Source of the DNA: an uncultured Erysipelotrichaceae bacterium
GTDB taxonomy: Bacteria > Bacillota_I > Bacilli_A > RFN20 > CAG-288
Direction: 5' to 3'
Length of the DNA: 6,317 bases
NCBI GenBank assembly: GCA_902771745.1
Contig: CACXYG010000083.1
Span: forward strand, 1-6,317
Part shown: piece after piece, positions 1-5,098 of the stretch
How the letters are laid out: every line of letters begins with the position of its first letter
How positions within the stretch are numbered: the stretch's first letter is position 1
Program-made: the position numbers and the translations under genes
Notes under the pieces: model-generated
Seen by the model: only the letters and a program-made list of their open reading frames with translations
What the model was told of the DNA's origin: nothing
Database searches by the model: none

Positions 1-990
1 TTTTTCAGCGAAGTCCTTATCTTCAACAGCATCATAACCGGTATCAGCACCGATTCTCTTATAGTTACGTAAGGAGTTATTTCTCAAAGCACCGATATGA
101 TATTCCTGAACCATATTGTACTTGTGATAGGCTCTACCTAAGTGGAGCATGATATAACCCTTGTAGATATCTTCTTCTTCGAAAGTGACAGGTTCACCCT
201 TTAAGCCCTTGAGGAAGACAGCGTTGGCTTCTTCATAGGTAGCCTTCTTGTAGTGAACAACATCCAAAGCGTGGTCAGAAGCAGTGCAGCCGTGGTTGAC
301 GAAGAATTCAAGTCTTTCATCCAAAGCTTCAAGCATGGTCTTTAAATCCTTGATATCCTTGTTGGTGACCTTGGCTAACTGATTGATCCATGGGATGAAA
401 GTATCTCTTTCAACGTTGATGGCCTTGTCAGGTCTCCAGGCTGGAGTGACCTTGGTCTTTAAGGTTGAATCCTTGGCCATGACTTCATGCCAATGTAAGT
501 CATCGACTGGGTCGTCAGTGGTATAGACGGTGGCAACATTGTTGATTTCCATCATCTTTCTGGCGGACATGGTCTTGAGCTTTTCATTGCATTCATCAAA
601 GATTTCCTTAGCGGTAGCTGGGCATAATGGCTTTCTGATACCGAAATAAACCTTTAATTCAAGGTGGGTCCATTCATAGATTGGGTTACCGATGAAATAT
701 GGCATGCATTCAGCAAACTTTTCAAATTTTTCCCAAGCGGATTTGTCACCAGTGATGTATTCTTCTGGGACACCCATTTCTCTCATCAATCTCCACTTGT
801 AGTGGTCACCATAGCCGTTGGCACCAAGCCAGGCTTCAGTGATGGAAGAGAAGTGATAATCTTCGGCAATCTGCTGTGGAACAAGATGGCAATGGAAATC
901 GAAGATTGGCATCTTCTTGGCATGCTCGTTATAGAGCTTTTTAGCTAAGTCGGAATCAAGTAAGAAATCGTCGCCTAAAAATTCTTTCAT
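1..990 (-). CDS. uxaC: Uronate (glucuronate/galacturonate) isomerase, 3' end cut by window edge
   Basis: Cytoplasmic isomerase converting D-galacturonate to D-tagaturonate (and D-glucuronate to D-fructuronate), the entry step of the hexuronate pathway. The frame is open from the ATG at 990 to base 1, giving 330 residues; the family is about 470, so roughly the last 140 are missing. Residues 29-36 read IFDFHCHL, the metal-binding HxH (His33, His35) at the first strand of the amidohydrolase-type TIM barrel. Further UxaC-like blocks are PQQIAEDYHF, ITEAWLG, GDHYKWRLMR, a TTDDP segment followed by a DLHWHEVMAKD stretch, and TPAWRPDKA. The start is supported by AGGAG eight bases upstream. It lies 18 bp behind uxaA and is the last visible gene of the operon. 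No signal peptide is seen. Family assignment is very secure; which uronate is preferred is inferred from the uxaA/uxaB neighbours, which point to galacturonate. Confidence 0.95.
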   Translation of the reverse strand, partial: MKEFLGDDFLLDSDLAKKLYNEHAKKMPIFDFHCHLVPQQIAEDYHFSSITEAWLGANGYGDHYKWRLMREMGVPEEYITGDKSAWEKFEKFAECMPYFIGNPIYEWTHLELKVYFGIRKPLCPATAKEIFDECNEKLKTMSARKMMEINNVATVYTTDDPVDDLHWHEVMAKDSTLKTKVTPAWRPDKAINVERDTFIPWINQLAKVTNKDIKDLKTMLEALDERLEFFVNHGCTASDHALDVVHYKKATYEEANAVFLKGLKGEPVTFEEEDIYKGYIMLHLGRAYHKYNMVQEYHIGALRNNSLRNYKRIGADTGYDAVEDKDFAEK

Positions 991-998
991 TTTATGTT

Positions 999-1003
999 CT
1001 CCT
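999..1003 (-). promoter_or_regulatory. Ribosome binding site of uxaC
   Basis: AGGAG on the minus strand, eight bases before the uxaC ATG, in the 18-bp gap after the uxaA TAA. It supports the chosen start. The gap leaves no room for a separate promoter, so uxaC should be read from the same transcript as uxaA. Confidence 0.8.
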
Positions 1004-1008
1004 GTGAA

Positions 1009-2481
1009 TTAAAGAGTTACACCAGTCTTGAAGAGAGCGATTAAGCCTCTATCGCTGCGTTCGGCACGGGCAGAAGTTCTGCCAGAAGCCACATCGATAA
1101 GCAAATCCAACAACTGATCACGGACGGCGTAAATATCTTCATCTAACATCTTACCACCATCGAAGTCAATCCAGTCACTCTTAAATGAGGAAACTTTATG
1201 TTGGGTACCAACTTTGATGGTTGGAATGACCGAACCGAATGGTGTACCACGACCTGTCGTGAAGAACATGATGGTACAGCCAGCAGCGGCAAGGTTGGTG
1301 GAAGCGACAAGGTCATTGCCTGGGCCATTGACCAAGGTGAGCTTGTTGTTCTTGAGTTTTTCACCAACATCAAGGACGTCGTTGATCTCTAAAGCACCGC
1401 CTTTTAAGACACAACCATTGGACTTTTCTTCCAAGGTGGTGATACCGCCATCCTTATTTCCTGGAGATGGGTTCTCATAGCATGGCTGGTTATTTCTAGC
1501 ATAATAAGCCTTGAAATTGTTGATTAAGTCAACAACCTTACGGAAGGTTTCTTCATCCTTGGCTCTGTTCATGAGCATCTGCTCAGCACCAAACATCTCG
1601 GGAACTTCAGTAAGAGCGACCTTACCACCAGAGGCACCGATGACATCAGAGACAAGACCGACAAGAGGATTGGCAGTCAAACCAGAAAAGCCATCAGAAC
1701 CACCGCACTTTAAACCAAGTCTGAGCTTGGAAAGAGGAAGTTCAACTCTCTGGTCATCTTTCATGACGTTATAGATTTCTTCCGCTAAGGATAAGGCTTC
1801 AGAAATTTCATCTTCATAATCCTGGCAAAGCATATACTTCACTCTGGATTCATCAACATCGCCAAGTTCCTTTAAAAAATCTGGCATTCTGTTGTTTTCA
1901 CAACCAAGGCCGACAATCAAGACGCCACCGGCGTTTGGATTGTGGGCTAAGGCAGCAAGTAAACGAGCGGTGTTCTGTAAATCATCACCAAGCTGAGAGC
2001 AACCATAAGGGTGAGCTAAGATTTTGACTCTACCCTTCATCTCTGGATGCTTGGCTAAGAACTGCTCTTTCACTTCTTCTAAAACGTTGTTGATACAACC
2101 GACAGTTGGAATGATATAGAAATCATTTCTTGTACCGGCTTCACCATCACTTCTCAAAAAGCCCATCCAGGTTTTTGTAGAAGCTGGCGTTTCTTCTCTA
2201 ACGTTTTTATTGTAATGATAAGTTGGTTCACCTTCTTCAAGAGAAGTATGAAGATTATGAGAGTGAATCCAATTACCCTTTTTGACATCAACAGATAAGA
2301 CACCGATGACATTGCCATACTTGATTAAGTGATGACCTTTTTCCATGTCATGCAAGGCGATTTTATGACCCATCTTGACGTCATCCAAAAGAGTGATGCC
2401 GTTTACGACATCGCCCTTGTGGAAATCCTTCAAGACCACCATGACATCGTCATGGGGATTGATCTTAATGAAATCGTTCAT
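1009..2481 (-). CDS. uxaA: Altronate dehydratase (UxaA)
   Basis: Dehydrates D-altronate to 2-keto-3-deoxy-D-gluconate, the third step of galacturonate catabolism, in the cytoplasm; the family is iron-dependent. It is 490 residues, close to the E. coli enzyme (about 495), so it is the full one-chain form rather than the split SAF-plus-catalytic form. An N-terminal SAF-like domain covers about residues 8-90. The catalytic UxaA/GarD domain follows, with PTVGCINN (Cys129), HPYGCSQLGDD (Cys161), GLGCENN (Cys194), LKCGGSDGFSGLTANP (about 257-272), TEVPEMFGAE and a C-terminal GRGTPFGSVIPTIKV. The conserved cysteines and histidines are candidate metal ligands. The start is 2 bp after the uxaB stop, and its ribosome binding site lies within the last uxaB codons, suggesting translational coupling. 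The related galactarate and sulfolactate dehydratases are alternatives, but the uxaB/uxaC neighbours settle on altronate. Confidence 0.96.
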   Translation of the reverse strand: MNDFIKINPHDDVMVVLKDFHKGDVVNGITLLDDVKMGHKIALHDMEKGHHLIKYGNVIGVLSVDVKKGNWIHSHNLHTSLEEGEPTYHYNKNVREETPASTKTWMGFLRSDGEAGTRNDFYIIPTVGCINNVLEEVKEQFLAKHPEMKGRVKILAHPYGCSQLGDDLQNTARLLAALAHNPNAGGVLIVGLGCENNRMPDFLKELGDVDESRVKYMLCQDYEDEISEALSLAEEIYNVMKDDQRVELPLSKLRLGLKCGGSDGFSGLTANPLVGLVSDVIGASGGKVALTEVPEMFGAEQMLMNRAKDEETFRKVVDLINNFKAYYARNNQPCYENPSPGNKDGGITTLEEKSNGCVLKGGALEINDVLDVGEKLKNNKLTLVNGPGNDLVASTNLAAAGCTIMFFTTGRGTPFGSVIPTIKVGTQHKVSSFKSDWIDFDGGKMLDEDIYAVRDQLLDLLIDVASGRTSARAERSDRGLIALFKTGVTL

Positions 2482-2483
2482 AA

Positions 2484-3956
2484 TTATTTTCCTAAGAAGG
2501 TTTTGATAGCATCCATCTGAGTTGGAGCATCAAGGATGACCTTCAACCACTTTTCAACTTCGGCTTCAAAGCCAGAGACAGCATTCAAATCCCGACCCCA
2601 GAATTCCTTAATACCTAAGACTTCAACGACAAAAGCGTGAACGTCCTTGTTCGCATAATAGCTATCCCACATCTTTCTGAACATGACAAGATATTCAGGA
2701 GTATCGGCTAACTTGATTTCTTCCTTCTTGCCATCGACAAGACGATATCCATCATAGAACTTGATCAAAGAAGCCATGGCAAAGCACATATGAGCTGGGA
2801 CAAGGCCCTTGGCAAAATCATCAAGCATGGTTGGAAGATCTCTTTCCTTGAACTTAGAGATGGAGTTCAAAGCGATAGACATCAACTGGTGATGGACATA
2901 TGGATTTAAGAATCTCTGGATGACATCATCGGCAAACTTCTGAGCGTCCTTAGTGGTGACCGTTGGAACAATTTCTTCCTTTAATTCGGCTAAGATGAAC
3001 TGAGAGACTTCTTCGTTGAGCAAAGATTCTCTGACTTCATTTAAGCCAGCTAAGTAAGCAACTGGAACAAGCGTGGTATGAGTACCATTCAAGATACGAA
3101 CCTTTCTCTGCTTGTATGGATGGACATCAGGAACATAGATGGCATGTAATCCAACCTGATGAACTGGGAACTTTTCTTCAACAAAAGTTTCTTCCTTCAA
3201 GACATAGAGGTGGAAGTATTCACCCTTGACCATGTTGTTATCAACATAGCCGTACTGAGCGCATAAATCAGCAAATTCATCTCTTGGGAAGCCTGGGACG
3301 ATACGGTCGACCAAGGTGGAAGTGAAATGACAGGCGTTGTTGATAAAGTCAATAAAGTCAGCGCCCATATTGCGAGCGATAGCAAGCTTATTTAAGACTT
3401 CTTTTAACTTATCGCCATTATCATCGATAAGTTCGCATGGAATCAAGGCTAAACCAGCGTCCTTACCTAAGACATCATAACGATGCTTCAATAAGGCTAA
3501 GACCTTACCTGGATAAGAGATTGGCGTATCCTTTTCTAAATCGATCTTGGTGTCTCTTTCATCATAAGCGATACCAGCTTCAGTGGTGTTAGAGACGATG
3601 ACTTCTAAATCCTTGGATTCAGCATACTGCAAATACTTGGCATATTCCGTATATGGATTGACGACATCATCAATGACATCGATGACTTCGTGTTCCTTGA
3701 CGGCTTTGCCTTCTTCATTGATACCCTGTAAGATCAAGGTATATAAACCATCCTGCTTGGCAAGGTCGGCGACACGACCCTGTGGAAGAGGCTGGACAAC
3801 GACAACATGACCAGTATATTTACCGGAATCATTCATCTTCTGGATGAGCCAGTCGACGAAAGCGCGAAGGAAGTTACCTTCACCAAACTGCATGATTTTG
3901 ACAGGAGCAGTTTTCTTTTCATGAATCTTCTTAGATAAGACTTCAAGATTTTCCAT
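2484..3956 (-). CDS. uxaB: Tagaturonate reductase (altronate oxidoreductase, UxaB)
   Basis: NADH-dependent reduction of D-tagaturonate to D-altronate, the second step of galacturonate catabolism; cytoplasmic. It is 490 residues (E. coli UxaB about 483), a polyol-specific long-chain (mannitol) dehydrogenase. The N-terminal Rossmann domain opens with QFGEGNFLRAF (residues 23-33), the form typical of UxaB rather than the fructuronate reductase UxuB. VSNTTEAGI follows at about 121-129. The C-terminal helical domain carries the family catalytic pattern K-x4-N-x2-H as Lys285, Asn290 and His293 within KVRILNGTHT. The ATG at 3956 is the only credible start: an in-frame TAA sits at 3966-3968 just upstream. 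The purine-rich AAGGGGG lies 13 bases before the ATG, a longer spacing than usual. It follows GH105 by 38 bp and is 2 bp ahead of uxaA. UxuB or mannitol dehydrogenase is unlikely given the nucleotide motif and neighbours. Confidence 0.95.
   Translation of the reverse strand: MENLEVLSKKIHEKKTAPVKIMQFGEGNFLRAFVDWLIQKMNDSGKYTGHVVVVQPLPQGRVADLAKQDGLYTLILQGINEEGKAVKEHEVIDVIDDVVNPYTEYAKYLQYAESKDLEVIVSNTTEAGIAYDERDTKIDLEKDTPISYPGKVLALLKHRYDVLGKDAGLALIPCELIDDNGDKLKEVLNKLAIARNMGADFIDFINNACHFTSTLVDRIVPGFPRDEFADLCAQYGYVDNNMVKGEYFHLYVLKEETFVEEKFPVHQVGLHAIYVPDVHPYKQRKVRILNGTHTTLVPVAYLAGLNEVRESLLNEEVSQFILAELKEEIVPTVTTKDAQKFADDVIQRFLNPYVHHQLMSIALNSISKFKERDLPTMLDDFAKGLVPAHMCFAMASLIKFYDGYRLVDGKKEEIKLADTPEYLVMFRKMWDSYYANKDVHAFVVEVLGIKEFWGRDLNAVSGFEAEVEKWLKVILDAPTQMDAIKTFLGK
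2490..2493 (-). promoter_or_regulatory. Ribosome binding site of uxaA, inside the uxaB 3' end
   Basis: AGGA (followed by AAA) eight bases before the uxaA ATG. It is made of the final Gly-Lys codons of uxaB, so ribosomes finishing uxaB are placed to start uxaA two bases past the stop. Confidence 0.65.
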
Positions 3957-3969
3957 AATTGTTCTTTAT

Positions 3970-3976
3970 CCCCCTT
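3970..3976 (-). promoter_or_regulatory. Probable uxaB ribosome binding site with long spacing
   Basis: AAGGGGG, 13 bases upstream of the uxaB ATG. No better match lies closer; AAAGAAC nearer the start is weak. An upstream in-frame start is excluded by a TAA at 3966-3968. It may be a weaker initiation site than those of uxaA and uxaC. Confidence 0.45.
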
Positions 3977-3988
3977 ACAATATGGTAA
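3975..3988. repeat. Short imperfect palindrome between GH105 and uxaB
   Basis: TTACCATATTGTAA on the minus strand equals its own reverse complement at 12 of 14 positions, with TTAC/GTAA arms around an ATAT centre. It sits in the 38-bp gap after the GH105 stop and touches the uxaB ribosome binding site. The arms are too short for a terminator stem. It could be a regulator site or chance in AT-rich DNA. Confidence 0.25.
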
Positions 3989-3994
3989 TGACGA

Positions 3995-5098
3995 CTAATT
4001 TGAATTGGCAAGGTATTCGCTGTAGGCCATCATGAATGGGCCGACACCCTTGCTATCATCAGCGACAACAGGTTCGGAGAGATAGTATTCAACCGTACCA
4101 TCTCTTCTTTCATTATCAAGGCCAGAGACCAAGCAGATGTTGTTAAGATGATTGTCTTTTAGACAATGTCTGACCACACCTTCAAAGATTTCACAGCCGT
4201 GCTTTCTTTCTTCATAGTCAAGCATGCCAAGACGACTACCTTTCAAATAGCCATAGGCAAACATGACCGAACCAGAAGCTTCCAAGTAGTTACCTTTGAT
4301 TTCTGGTAAGACAGGAAGGTCATAATACATATGAGTTTCTTTATCTTCATAAGCCTTTAAAGAATTTAAGACATTCTTCAACTGCTTCTTATAGAAACCG
4401 GCGGTGACACTACCGATGAGATTTTCTTTGACGACGTCATAGACATCACAATCGGCCATGACCAACCAACCGACACTTCTAAGCCAGATATTTGGGCTTC
4501 TACCCGTTTCTTTATTCGCCCACTGCATGACCTTGTTTTCGTCATAGCAATGATAATAAAGACCATCTTCTGGATTGAGATTGTACTTTTCAACATTCTC
4601 AAACTGTTTCTTGATATCCTCAAACATCTTTAAGGAATGTTCACTGACTGCATGCTGGGCATAGAATGGATTGGCCATATATAGACCATCCAACCACAAC
4701 TGACCTGGATATCTGTTCTTATGAATAAAGGCACCAGACTGAAGTCTTGTCTGTTCATCAAACTGAGCAAACATTCTCGCTAAGGCCTTATCATACTTGT
4801 CTTCGTGATGGATTCTGTTGACCTGGAACAAGGTGTAACCTGGTTCAAGATCATCCAAATTATGATTGTGAATATCAAACTCCTGTAATTCACCGTCTTC
4901 ACCGATATGAGTGTTGAAGTAGTTGATACAGAAATCAAGATATTCCTTATTCTTTGTCGCTTTATATAACTGGAAGGCACCATTTAAAGCGACGCCATCT
5001 TCATAACACCAGTTGCCTTTCTTATAAGGCTTGTAATCTCTCAAGAAAGATAGGACAAATTCATCCACTTTCTGTAATTCTTCTTTTGTAAGCGTCAT
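3995..5098 (-). CDS. GH105 unsaturated rhamnogalacturonyl/galacturonyl hydrolase (YteR-like), from its own ATG
   Basis: Hydrolyses the glycosidic bond next to a 4,5-unsaturated uronic acid at the non-reducing end of oligosaccharides left by pectin or rhamnogalacturonan lyases; cytoplasmic, (alpha/alpha)6-barrel. From the ATG at 5098 it is 367 residues, against 373 for B. subtilis YteR. All YteR active-site residues I recall are present at a constant offset of six: Asp82, His126, Trp135, Asp137 (the general acid, in WLDGLYM), His183, Arg207 and Trp211 (within GRSPNIWLRSVGW). EASGSVMFAYGYLKG and GVGPFMMAYSEY are further family blocks. AAGGAGG five bases before the ATG marks a strong start, yet the MATE frame runs into it without a stop. 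No signal peptide is seen. The stop is 38 bp before uxaB. Rhamnogalacturonan specificity (EC 3.2.1.172) is likely but other GH105 activities, such as unsaturated glucuronyl hydrolase, are possible; GH88 is a more distant alternative. Confidence 0.9.
   Translation of the reverse strand: MTLTKEELQKVDEFVLSFLRDYKPYKKGNWCYEDGVALNGAFQLYKATKNKEYLDFCINYFNTHIGEDGELQEFDIHNHNLDDLEPGYTLFQVNRIHHEDKYDKALARMFAQFDEQTRLQSGAFIHKNRYPGQLWLDGLYMANPFYAQHAVSEHSLKMFEDIKKQFENVEKYNLNPEDGLYYHCYDENKVMQWANKETGRSPNIWLRSVGWLVMADCDVYDVVKENLIGSVTAGFYKKQLKNVLNSLKAYEDKETHMYYDLPVLPEIKGNYLEASGSVMFAYGYLKGSRLGMLDYEERKHGCEIFEGVVRHCLKDNHLNNICLVSGLDNERRDGTVEYYLSEPVVADDSKGVGPFMMAYSEYLANSN

Noticed and set aside
664..948. Plus-strand open frame of 94 codons opposite the 5' part of uxaC
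   Set aside because: It lies fully antisense to the conserved UxaC N-terminal region and shows no family features of its own.
1143..1774. Several short open frames on both strands within uxaA
   Set aside because: All overlap the conserved catalytic domain of UxaA in other frames; none has a plausible start signal or recognisable protein.
3197..3810. Short frames overlapping uxaB on either strand
   Set aside because: They are shadows of the long conserved uxaB frame; low-complexity Ser/Thr-rich translations with no independent support.
3957..3994. Rho-independent terminator or promoter between GH105 and uxaB
   Set aside because: No GC-rich stem followed by a T run on the minus strand, and no convincing -35/-10 pair fits; the genes are more simply read as one transcript.
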